Below are positions 1 through 6,904 of a DNA stretch of 14,691 bases, one piece after another. Numbering within the stretch: position 1 is the stretch's first letter; the number at the start of each line of letters is the position of its first letter. Position numbers and translations under genes: made by a program. Where the stretch lies: positions 1 to 14,691 of the forward strand of contig DXDV01000260.1 of NCBI GenBank assembly GCA_019115345.1, read 5' to 3'. The notes under the pieces were generated by a model, which was not told the DNA's origin, searched no databases, and was given only the letters and a program-made list of their open reading frames with translations. Origin of the DNA: Candidatus Intestinimonas stercorigallinarum (GTDB taxonomy: Bacteria; Bacillota; Clostridia; Oscillospirales; Oscillospiraceae).

Positions 1-119
1 TGTACACCGAGTCCGGCGATTCCAAGTATCGCTGCTCTCTGCTCATCCGCAAGATGGTCCGTGCCGGCCAGCTGGGCCGCAAGACCGGCGTGGGCTTCTT
101 CGACTACACCAAGAAGTAA
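1..119 (+). CDS. hbd: 3-hydroxybutyryl-CoA dehydrogenase, C-terminal end (partial)
   Basis: The window opens inside this gene; 38 codons remain, read from base 3 to the TAA at 117-119. The visible tail ends with LGRKTGVGFFDYTKK, the typical C-terminus of short-chain 3-hydroxyacyl-CoA dehydrogenases, where an (A/V)RAGxLGRKTGxGFYDY motif closes the dimerising helical domain. The family reduces acetoacetyl-CoA to 3-hydroxybutyryl-CoA with NAD(P)H in the cytoplasm, a step of butyrate formation in Clostridia. The Rossmann domain and catalytic residues lie outside the window, so the identification rests on the tail alone. A GC-rich hairpin with a short T-run follows 28 bases after the stop, which suggests the gene ends its transcription unit. 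A longer fatty-acid-oxidation paralogue is possible but less likely given this ending. Confidence 0.8.
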   Translation, partial: YTESGDSKYRCSLLIRKMVRAGQLGRKTGVGFFDYTKK

Positions 120-146
120 GAAGCCGTACCAATTCTGTACATGCAG

Positions 147-183
147 CGCGGCCCCGCCCATTGGACGGGGCCGCGTTCATTTT
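147..183 (+). terminator. Rho-independent terminator of hbd
   Basis: A 10-bp perfect stem (147-156 with 166-175, core GCGGCCCCG/CGGGGCCGC) with a 9-base loop is followed by TTCATTTT. It lies 28 bases after the hbd stop codon. Confidence 0.8.
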
Positions 184-185
184 GC

Positions 186-240
186 CGCAATAAAAGGGCC
201 GTTTCCCCTGGACGACAAGTCCGGGGGAAACGGCCTGTTT
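186..240 (-). terminator. Terminator of the fumC-malic enzyme operon, possibly bidirectional
   Basis: A 16-bp stem (197-212 with 220-235, one G-T pair) has a 7-base loop. Read on the minus strand it is followed by CTTTTATTG, a reasonable U-tract, and it lies 24 bases past the malic enzyme stop. On the plus strand it is followed by TGTTTGTCTTT, so it may also back up the hbd terminator. Confidence 0.8.
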
Positions 241-258
241 GTCTTTCCACCGCCGCGG

Positions 259-1431
259 TCACAGGCGGGCGATGCCCTGCTCCCGCGCCACGTCGGCCAC
301 AGCCTTGGCCACTACGTCGGCCACGTTTTTGTCGAGGGGGGAGGGGATGATGTGCTCCGGAGACAGCTGGCTTTCGGGGATCATGCCGGCGATGGCGTAG
401 GCGGCCCGCTGCTTCATAGGCTCGGTGATCTCCCTGGCCCGTACGGACAGGGCGCCCTTGAAGATGCCGGGGAAAACCAGCACGTTGTTGATCTGGTTGG
501 GGAAGTCGCTGCGGCCGGTGCCGATGACGGCGGCGCCCCCCCGCTTGGCCTCGTCGGGCATGATCTCGGGGACGGGGTTGGCCATGGGGAAGACGATGCC
601 GCGGTTCATGGTGGAGACCATCTCGGCGGTGACCAGGCCGGGCCGGGAGACCCCCACGAAGGCGTCGGCCCCCTTGAGGGCATCGGCCAGGGTGCCGTGC
701 TCATGGCCGCGGTTGGAGATGTGGGAGATCTCCTCCTGCCCGGCGTTGAGGCCCTCGCCCCCCTCGCAGATGATGCCGTGGAGGTCGCACATCACCACAT
801 TGCCGAAGCCCATGGAGATGAGGAGCTTGCCGATGGCGATGCCGGCGGCGCCGGCGCCGTTGATGACGATTTTGAGCTTGCCCATCTCCTTGCCGGTGAC
901 CTTCACGGCGTTGAGGAGGGCGGCGGCCACCACGATGGCGGTGCCGTGCTGGTCGTCGTGAAAGACGGGGATGTCGCAGACCTCTTTGAGGCGGCGCTCC
1001 ACCTCGAAGCACCGGGGGGCGGAGATGTCCTCCAGGTTGATGCCGCCGAAGCTCTTGGAGATGAGGGCGATGGTCTCCACCAGCTTGTCCACGTCCTTGG
1101 TGTCCACGCACAGGGGGAAGGCGTCCACGCCGCCGAACTCCTTGAAGAGGGCGCACTTGCCCTCCATGACGGGCATGCCGGCGGCGGGGCCGATGTCCCC
1201 CAGGCCCAGCACGGCGGAGCCGTCGGTGATGACGGCCACCAGGTTGCTCCGGCGGGTGAGGGAGAAGGACTTTTCGTAGTCGGCCTGGATCTCCCGGCAG
1301 GGCTGGGCCACGCCGGGGGTGTAGAGGAGGGAGAGGTCCTCCCGGGTCTCCACGTGCTTGCGGGCTACCACCTCGATCTTGCCCTGGAGGGCGTAGTGGA
1401 GGTCCAGAGACTTCTGACTGAGCGCATCCAT
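259..1431 (-). CDS. Malic enzyme (NAD(P)-dependent, oxaloacetate-decarboxylating malate dehydrogenase)
   Basis: A 390-residue cytoplasmic enzyme that oxidatively decarboxylates malate to pyruvate and CO2 with a divalent metal. Visible family features, in order: LLYTPGVA with the likely proton-donor Tyr37; EGKCALFKEFGG with the catalytic Lys92; metal-binding candidates Glu134-Asp135 in NLEDI and Asp160 in FHDDQHGT; a Rossmann NGAGAAG loop at 191-197; and NPVPEIMP. The length fits the short single-domain bacterial form; there is no fused phosphotransacetylase domain. ATG 1431 is chosen because AAGGAAG sits 8 bases before it; an in-frame GTG at 1440 would overlap that site. The gene follows fumC by 18 bases, so the two are probably one operon converting fumarate to pyruvate. 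NAD versus NADP preference cannot be read from the sequence. Confidence 0.95.
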   Translation of the reverse strand: MDALSQKSLDLHYALQGKIEVVARKHVETREDLSLLYTPGVAQPCREIQADYEKSFSLTRRSNLVAVITDGSAVLGLGDIGPAAGMPVMEGKCALFKEFGGVDAFPLCVDTKDVDKLVETIALISKSFGGINLEDISAPRCFEVERRLKEVCDIPVFHDDQHGTAIVVAAALLNAVKVTGKEMGKLKIVINGAGAAGIAIGKLLISMGFGNVVMCDLHGIICEGGEGLNAGQEEISHISNRGHEHGTLADALKGADAFVGVSRPGLVTAEMVSTMNRGIVFPMANPVPEIMPDEAKRGGAAVIGTGRSDFPNQINNVLVFPGIFKGALSVRAREITEPMKQRAAYAIAGMIPESQLSPEHIIPSPLDKNVADVVAKAVADVAREQGIARL

Positions 1432-1449
1432 GGAAATCACTTCCTTTTC

Positions 1450-2817
<1,368 letters not shown>

Positions 2818-2839
2818 ATGTACCCCTCTTTCGGTCTGG

Positions 2840-3000
2840 GAACCTGTATTCACAACCGGGGGATGTGGTCTGGGCGAGGATTTTTCTCGTCAGAGAAGGA
2901 AATTTTCCGCAGCCATACTGACGTATGGCAAGGGAAATTGACGCTGGATGGCGGGAAAAGGACCGCCCAGACGGCGTGCAACGGTTGTGAATACAGGTTC
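2840..3000 (-). repeat. 161-bp palindromic element or structured RNA leader upstream of fumC
   Basis: Perfect 19-base inverted arms (2840-2858 and 2982-3000, beginning GAACCTGTATTC) enclose 123 bases. Inside, symmetric 9-base strands are followed by a second perfect 9-bp helix (2868-2876 with 2964-2972, GTCTGGGCG/CGCCCAGAC). The centre holds a hairpin TTCTC-GTCA-GAGAA (2884-2897) and a hairpin GCCATAC-TGAC-GTATGGC (2912-2929), the latter flanked by an 8-bp helix of 2901-2908 with 2932-2939 (one G-U). The fold is nearly strand-symmetric, so it could act as RNA from either strand. The predicted fumC start of transcription is just outside the distal arm, which places the whole element in the fumC leader. 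It contains no ORF and no recognised riboswitch. It is either a dispersed MITE/REP-like palindrome or a cis-regulatory RNA; no clear target-site duplication was seen. Confidence 0.75.
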
Positions 3001-3016
3001 TGCATATTTCCCTTTA

Positions 3017-3025
3017 GTTATACCA
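3017..3025 (-). promoter_or_regulatory. Putative extended -10 promoter for fumC
   Basis: On the minus strand TGGTATAAC forms an extended -10 (TGn plus TATAAC). No good -35 is visible 17 bases upstream. Transcription would start near 3010, giving a leader of about 190 bases that contains the palindromic element. Confidence 0.5.
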
Positions 3026-3150
3026 CACTTCCCGCCGGGCCGCCACTGCTTCCGGGTCCGGGAGGAGAAAATATGTTGACCTGCGCAAAAAGAGGGCCCA
3101 TGGGCCGGGGAAATTGGGGCGTTCCGCCGCTTTGCGCCGCGGTGGCCGGC

Positions 3151-3179
3151 TTGCATTCCCACACTATCTGGGATATAAT
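3151..3179 (+). promoter_or_regulatory. Housekeeping-type promoter of the sigma factor operon
   Basis: TTGCAT (3151-3156), a 17-base spacer, and a perfect TATAAT (3174-3179) lie 42 bases before the sigma-factor start. This looks like a primary-sigma promoter rather than an ECF autoregulatory one. Confidence 0.75.
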
Positions 3180-3221
3180 GTGGAATGACTTGTGCCAAAC
3201 GGGGAGGAGGTGTTTTTCCGG

Positions 3222-3728
3222 ATGCAGACCGACTGGGACGGGCGTTTTACCGAGCTGTATCGGGGAAACGCCTCCAAAATGTTTGCCTATGCCCACCGGC
3301 AGCTCCGGAACCGCTCCCTGGCGGAGGAGCTGGTGGAGGAGGCCTTTGTCCGCCTGCTCCAGCAGAAGGAGGGGCTCGACGGCCACCCCAACCTGACGGG
3401 CTGGCTGTGGAAGACCCTTCAGAACCTGATCCTCACAGAGGTGCGGCTGGCCAAATACCACCGGGAGGTCCCCCTGGAGGACGCCGGGACCTGGGCGGCG
3501 CCGGAGCGGGCGGAGACGGACCTGGCCGAGGCCCTGCCCCCCGGCCTCAGCGACAGCGAGCGGGAGATCCTCCTCCTCTTCTACCAGGAGGAGTGTACCC
3601 ACCAGGAGATCGCCCGGCGGCTGGGCATCTCGGAGATGAACTCCCGGACCCGGCTTTTCCGGGCCAAAAACCACTGCAAAAAAATTTTGGAAAAAATCTC
3701 CCGGGAGTGTCACAATTTCCGCTGCTGA
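3222..3728 (+). CDS. RNA polymerase sigma factor, sigma-70 family (ECF-like)
   Basis: A 168-residue protein with the two-domain architecture of ECF-type sigma factors. Residues about 8-75 form region 2 (FTELYRGNASKMFAYAHRQL, then LAEELVEEAFVRLLQQ), which binds core polymerase and the -10 element. Residues about 108-158 form region 4 (LSDSEREILLLFYQEE, then the helix-turn-helix THQEIARRLGISEMNSRTRL), which binds the -35. ATG 3222 is preferred because AGGAGGTG at 3205-3212 lies about 9 bases upstream; a GTG at 3192 would put that site inside the gene. It is followed 71 bases later by a single-pass membrane protein typical of anti-sigma partners. Its own promoter appears to be a housekeeping type, so autoregulation is not obvious. 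Regulon and signal are unknown. Confidence 0.88.
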   Translation: MQTDWDGRFTELYRGNASKMFAYAHRQLRNRSLAEELVEEAFVRLLQQKEGLDGHPNLTGWLWKTLQNLILTEVRLAKYHREVPLEDAGTWAAPERAETDLAEALPPGLSDSEREILLLFYQEECTHQEIARRLGISEMNSRTRLFRAKNHCKKILEKISRECHNFRC

Positions 3729-3748
3729 AGCGATATAAGGGATGAGAA

Positions 3749-3795
3749 GGTCCGCCCCGGGCGGACCACAACGCCCCGTGCCATCGGCACGGGGC
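3749..3795 (+). other. Two tandem GC hairpins between sigma and anti-sigma genes
   Basis: Hairpin 1 is GGTCCGCCC/GGGCGGACC (3749-3767). Hairpin 2 is a perfect 10-bp stem, GCCCCGTGCC/GGCACGGGGC with loop ATC (3773-3795). No T-run follows, so this is not a standard terminator. They may attenuate transcription, stabilise mRNA ends or set the sigma to anti-sigma ratio. Confidence 0.7.
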
Positions 3796-3809
3796 CAGAA
3801 TGAGCGTTC

Positions 3810-3819
3810 AGGAGGTGAT
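3810..3819 (+). promoter_or_regulatory. Start-deciding ribosome binding site of the anti-sigma-like gene
   Basis: AGGAGGTGAT is an uninterrupted match to the 16S anti-Shine-Dalgarno complement. From GGAGG to ATG 3824 is 8 bases, which selects that ATG over ATG 3800 and ATG 3818. Confidence 0.85.
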
Positions 3820-3823
3820 GGCG

Positions 3824-5101
3824 ATGGACAAGGAGGAGAGGAAGGCCGCCGAGGCGGAGCGGCGGACGGAGGCCCTTTCCGACTACCTGGACGAGGTGTC
3901 GGAGGAGGACTTCGACCCCTCGACGGTGGAAGATTGGTTTTCCGCCCTGGGGGCGCAGGACGGCGAAGAGGACGCCTTTGACGCCGCGGCTGCCGAGGCG
4001 GCCTTCCGAGCCAGGCACGGGGCGCTGCTCACCCCGGAAGCGCCCAGGACAAAGGCGCGTCGGGTCATCCGTCTCCGGCGGATGCTGCCCCGGCTGGCCG
4101 GTGTGGCCGCGGCGGCGGTGCTGGTGGTGGCGCTGGCGGGCCATGGGCTGGGCCTGGATCTCTTCCGGCACGCGGTCAGCTGGACCCGGGGGGAGTTCAC
4201 CTTCACCACCGGCGAGGGCGAGATGCCGGAGGAGGTCAGCTACTCAGACGGGCAGGCGGCCCTGGACGCCTACGGCGTGACGGAGCCCATGCTGCCCACC
4301 TGGAATCCGGCCTGGGAGGGGGAGGATACCCCCGGCCTGGAGGTGACGGTCACCGAGGAGGCCGACGGCACCATCCTCTTTACCGAGGACCACCGCACCC
4401 AGTCCGGGGCGGGGTACACCTTCCTCGTCCGGCAGCGGAAGGACGCCCGGACGGCGGAGGCCGACATCCAGGGCAAGGACGACCCGGATACGCTGGTGTA
4501 TGACTTCGACGGCAGAAGCTATTACATCGTCCCGCTGGACGGGGGCGGATACCGGATCACCTGGGCCTCGGGACGTTATTCCGGCGAGATCTGGGGCGAC
4601 ATGGACCTGGAGCAGGCCAAGCATTTCGTCCGGTCCATCACGAAGCCGGACCAGTGGGTCTATGAGGTCCCCGACATGAGCGAGCCGCCCAAGTATGCGA
4701 CCATCCAGGAGGCCATGGAGGCGGCGGGCATCGACGCCGCCTACGCCCCCACCTGGCTGCCCGAGGGCTTTATACCGGTGCAGTCGGACATCTACGTGTC
4801 TGAGGAGAATGGCTGGTGTGCGGCCCATCTCTTCGCCACCAATGTGGAGGAGGAGCGGAATCTCTCCCTCTCCTTCGACCTGCGTACCGACCCGGGCGGG
4901 GTGGGGAGCACGGTCTACCCCAAGGACGACACCCCCATCGTCACCATAGAGCGGGGAGGCGTCACCTTCTATATCATCAGCAACGGAGCTTGGCGCAGCC
5001 TGGCCTGGATGGACGGCGGGATCTCCGGCAGCGTAGGCGGCAACCTGACCGAGGAGGAGTGCCGGCAGATCCTGGACTCCATTCCAAGGTATGCCTCCTG
5101 A
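3824..5101 (+). CDS. Membrane anti-sigma-like protein with two tandem DUF4367-like domains
   Basis: A 425-residue predicted single-pass membrane protein encoded just after the ECF-like sigma gene. Residues 1-80 are charged and cytoplasmic, the part expected to hold the sigma factor. A basic stretch, RRVIRLRR (79-86), precedes one hydrophobic segment at about 91-110. The outer portion contains two copies of a DUF4367-like fold, about 141-273 and 292-421. The copies align on PTW (158-160, 309-311), YYI/FYI (233-235, 382-384), a Trp (247, 395), SGxxxG and a final SI (271-272, 419-420). No zinc-binding HxxxCxxC motif typical of ZAS anti-sigma factors is present, so the anti-sigma role rests on context and topology. 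Two hairpins and an optimal ribosome site precede it, and a strong terminator follows. Confidence 0.8.
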   Translation: MDKEERKAAEAERRTEALSDYLDEVSEEDFDPSTVEDWFSALGAQDGEEDAFDAAAAEAAFRARHGALLTPEAPRTKARRVIRLRRMLPRLAGVAAAAVLVVALAGHGLGLDLFRHAVSWTRGEFTFTTGEGEMPEEVSYSDGQAALDAYGVTEPMLPTWNPAWEGEDTPGLEVTVTEEADGTILFTEDHRTQSGAGYTFLVRQRKDARTAEADIQGKDDPDTLVYDFDGRSYYIVPLDGGGYRITWASGRYSGEIWGDMDLEQAKHFVRSITKPDQWVYEVPDMSEPPKYATIQEAMEAAGIDAAYAPTWLPEGFIPVQSDIYVSEENGWCAAHLFATNVEEERNLSLSFDLRTDPGGVGSTVYPKDDTPIVTIERGGVTFYIISNGAWRSLAWMDGGISGSVGGNLTEEECRQILDSIPRYAS

Positions 5102-5129
5102 GCGGCATCCCCACGCGCGAACGCAGAGC

Positions 5130-5169
5130 CCCCGGTCCCGCACTGCGGGACCGGGGACTCTCTCTGTGC
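5130..5169 (+). terminator. Terminator of the sigma/anti-sigma operon
   Basis: A perfect 12-bp stem, CCCCGGTCCCGC with GCGGGACCGGGG (5130-5141 and 5145-5156), has loop ACT and is followed by ACTCTCTCTGTG. It starts 28 bases after the stop. The pyrimidine tail is only moderately T-rich. Confidence 0.8.
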
Positions 5170-5193
5170 CGGGGAAGGCGGAGAAAATACACG

Positions 5194-5222
5194 TTGCATT
5201 CCGCCGGGCGGGGGAGTAAGAT
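5194..5222 (+). promoter_or_regulatory. Promoter of the chromate transporter operon
   Basis: TTGCAT (5194-5199), a 17-base spacer and TAAGAT (5217-5222). The -35 and the next three bases (TTGCATTCC) are identical to those of the sigma-factor promoter at 3151. Transcription would start near 5229, leaving a leader of about 134 bases. Confidence 0.6.
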
Positions 5223-5238
5223 AGGTCTGCCGGATCAA

Positions 5239-5347
5239 CCGCTCCAGCGGTCGCCGCAGTGCGTGTTTCCGCTGGAAAGCCTTGGATATCAAGGCATCGG
5301 CTCTGTTCAGTACGCGTTGAGACAGACATGCGCGCCGCCCGGCGGCG
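5239..5347 (+). ncRNA. Candidate structured 5' leader of the chromate transporter operon
   Basis: A chain of hairpins fills the leader: CCGCT/AGCGG (5239-5250); TTTCC/GGAAA (5266-5278); GCCTTG/CAAGGC (5279-5295); CTGTTCA/TGA(G)ACAG (5303-5325); and CGCCGC/GCGGCG (5333-5347). An alternative 7-bp pairing, CCAGCGG 5244-5250 with CCGCTGG 5269-5275, excludes the first two, so the region could switch folds. The last hairpin ends two bases before the Shine-Dalgarno sequence. It matches no riboswitch class that I recognise. Confidence 0.45.
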
Positions 5348-5362
5348 GAAGGAGGAACTGGA

Positions 5363-5941
5363 TTGAAGCGTCTTTGGGAGATTTTCTGTGTTTTTTTCAA
5401 AATCGGACTGTTTACCATCGGCGGCGGCTACGCCATGCTGCCCATCATCCAGAAAGAGGTGGTGGAGAGCAAGGGCTGGATGACGGATGAGGAATTCCTG
5501 GACGCCATCTCCCTGACCAACAGCCTGCCCGGCCTTCTGGCCACCAACTCGGCCACCTTTGTGGGCTACCGGGTGGCGGAGGTGCCCGGCGCGGTGGCGG
5601 CGGTACTGGGGGCGGCCACCCCAAGCGTCGTCATCATTCTGCTGGTCGCCATGGTCTTTACCAACATCATAGAGTACCCCTTGGTGCAAAACATCTTCAA
5701 CGGCGTCCGGCCCGCCGTGGTGGCCCTCATCTTCTACGCCGTGGTCAAACTGGCCAAGTCGGCCAAGGTGGGGGAGTACTTCAACTGGCTGGTGGCCCTG
5801 GCCGGCTTTGCCGCCATCGCCCTGTTCGGCCTGCACCCCATCGTGGTGGTGGTGTGCGCCGCTCTCTACGGCATCTTCCTCCGGGGCAGCGTGGTCAGGG
5901 CCGTGGAGGCCGGCCGGGCGAAAAAGGAGGGGCGGAAATGA
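5363..5941 (+). CDS. Chromate transporter family protein, first half of a short CHR pair
   Basis: A 192-residue membrane protein of the CHR family, single-domain (short) type. The N-terminal signature FKIGLFTIGGGYAMLPIIQ (12-30) is followed by KEVVESKGWMTDEEFLDA. The second signature, SLPGLLATNSATFVGYR, has PGL where most members have PGP. Several hydrophobic segments follow, ending in LHPIVVVVCAALYGIFL. Short CHR proteins occur as adjacent pairs; in Bacillus subtilis both partners are needed for chromate resistance, which implies a heteromeric transporter. The start is TTG 5363, supported by AAGGAGGA at 5349-5356 with about 7 bases of spacing. The stop overlaps the start of the second half (ATGA). 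In an anaerobe the natural substrate may be sulfate or another oxyanion rather than chromate. Confidence 0.9.
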   Translation: MKRLWEIFCVFFKIGLFTIGGGYAMLPIIQKEVVESKGWMTDEEFLDAISLTNSLPGLLATNSATFVGYRVAEVPGAVAAVLGAATPSVVIILLVAMVFTNIIEYPLVQNIFNGVRPAVVALIFYAVVKLAKSAKVGEYFNWLVALAGFAAIALFGLHPIVVVVCAALYGIFLRGSVVRAVEAGRAKKEGRK

Positions 5942-6489
5942 TCGAACTGCTGCTCCGGGCCTGTATCGCCTTTTTGAAGATCGGCGCCTTTTCCTTCGGC
6001 GGCGGCTACGCCGTGGTGGCCTTCATCCAGCGGGAGGTGGTGGAGAGCAACGGCTGGATCTCCCCGGAGGATTTCGTCAACATCGTGGCCATCGCCGAGA
6101 TGACCCCCGGTCCCATCGCCGTCAACGCCTCCACCTTCGTGGGCTACCGGCTCTCCGGCATCCTGGGGGGCATCCTGTGCTCCCTCTCCACCCTGGCCGT
6201 CCCCTTCGCCCTGTCCCTCATCGTGGCGATCTACTTTTCCAAGTTCAAGGACAATGTCCACCTGAAAAACGCCCTGTCCGGCATTCGGCCCGCCGTCATC
6301 GGCCTCATCGCCGCCTCCTGCCTGTCGGTGGGCCGGATCTCCTTTGAGAGCTGGCACAGCCTGCTCTTTTTCGCCGTGGCCCTGGTGATGGTGTGGAAAT
6401 GCAAGGTCAACCCCATCCTCACCCTCATCACCTGCGGCGCGCTGGGCGCCGTTTTGTACGGCTGGGTATTCCCCCTGCTGGGGGTCTGA
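5938..6489 (+). CDS. Chromate transporter family protein, second half of a short CHR pair
   Basis: A 183-residue CHR-family membrane protein, the partner of the preceding gene. It carries FLKIGAFSFGGGYAVVAFIQ (12-31), REVVESNGWISPEDF and the canonical EMTPGPIAVNASTFVGYR motif, followed by hydrophobic segments up to the C-terminus LYGWVFPLLGV. The start ATG 5938 overlaps the upstream stop by four bases (ATGA) and has AAGGAGG at 5924-5930, indicating translational coupling and a fixed ratio of the halves. The N-terminal motif DNA is almost identical to that of the first gene, with two 17-base exact blocks at matching spacing, so the pair arose by duplication. Topology opposite to the partner is expected from family knowledge but was not computed. 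Confidence 0.9.
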   Translation: MIELLLRACIAFLKIGAFSFGGGYAVVAFIQREVVESNGWISPEDFVNIVAIAEMTPGPIAVNASTFVGYRLSGILGGILCSLSTLAVPFALSLIVAIYFSKFKDNVHLKNALSGIRPAVIGLIAASCLSVGRISFESWHSLLFFAVALVMVWKCKVNPILTLITCGALGAVLYGWVFPLLGV

Positions 6490-6528
6490 CGGGCGGTTTT
6501 CCGCCCGGATCGCGCCGCCCGCGGCGGC
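6490..6528 (+). other. Two GC hairpins between the CHR pair and the ArsC-like gene
   Basis: CGGGCGG-TTTT-CCGCCCG (6490-6507) is followed by GCCGCC-CGC-GGCGGC (6514-6528), which ends six bases before the Shine-Dalgarno of the next gene. No T-run follows, so read-through is expected. The second hairpin closely resembles the one before the first CHR gene. Confidence 0.65.
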
Positions 6529-6543
6529 AGAATGGAGGAAAAC

Positions 6544-6894
6544 ATGGTATTTTTGTGGTATCCCAAGTGCAGCACCTGTCAGCGGGCCAAGAAGTGGCTG
6601 GACGCCCATGGGGTGACGGCGGAGGTCCGGGACATCAGGGAGGAGGCCCCCACCCGGGACGAGCTGGAGCGGTGGCAGCGGCTGAGCGGCCTGCCCCTCA
6701 AAAAATTCTTCAACACCAGCGGACAGGCCTACCGGGCCCTGGACCTCAAGGACCGGCTGGCGGCCATGGACCGGGAGGAACAGCTGGAGCTGCTGGCGGG
6801 GGACGGGATGCTGGTCAAGCGGCCCATCCTGGTGAAGGACGACACCGTGCTGGTGGGCTTCAAGGAGGCCGACTGGGAAGCCGCCCTGGGCTGA
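6544..6894 (+). CDS. ArsC/Spx-family thioredoxin-fold protein
   Basis: A 116-residue cytoplasmic protein of the arsenate reductase/Spx/YffB superfamily. WYPKCSTCQRAKKWL places a CxxC redox pair at Cys9 and Cys12, where plasmid-type ArsC has a single Cys followed by GTS. The later LVKRPILV (90-97) carries the family's conserved Arg-Pro, followed by VGFKEADWEAAL. The length of about 115 residues is typical of this group. ATG 6544 is favoured because GGAGG at 6534-6538 precedes it; ATG 6532 has no good site. Position after a chromate transporter pair suggests a linked oxyanion or thiol-stress role, but whether it reduces arsenate, regulates transcription like Spx, or does neither is unresolved. 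Its stop is three bases from the stop of the convergent hydrolase. Confidence 0.85.
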   Translation: MVFLWYPKCSTCQRAKKWLDAHGVTAEVRDIREEAPTRDELERWQRLSGLPLKKFFNTSGQAYRALDLKDRLAAMDREEQLELLAGDGMLVKRPILVKDDTVLVGFKEADWEAALG

Positions 6895-6904
6895 GGCTCA
6901 GCCC
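6888..6904. terminator. Palindrome holding both convergent stop codons
   Basis: GGGCTGA-GGC-TCAGCCC contains the TGA of the ArsC-like gene (6892-6894) in one arm and, on the other strand, the TGA of the hydrolase (6898-6900) in the other. No T-run flanks it on either side, so its terminator strength is doubtful. Confidence 0.45.

Noticed and set aside
3073..3396. Small plus-strand ORF (107 codons) with GGAGGA six bases before its ATG, upstream of the sigma factor.
   Set aside because: It runs through the sigma promoter and out of frame into the sigma gene, has no recognisable protein features and lacks a convincing promoter. A short leader peptide cannot be fully excluded.
5211..5222. GGGGAGTA in the chromate transporter upstream region resembles part of the yybP-ykoY (manganese) riboswitch consensus.
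   Set aside because: It overlaps the predicted -10, and the remaining conserved elements of that riboswitch are not visible.
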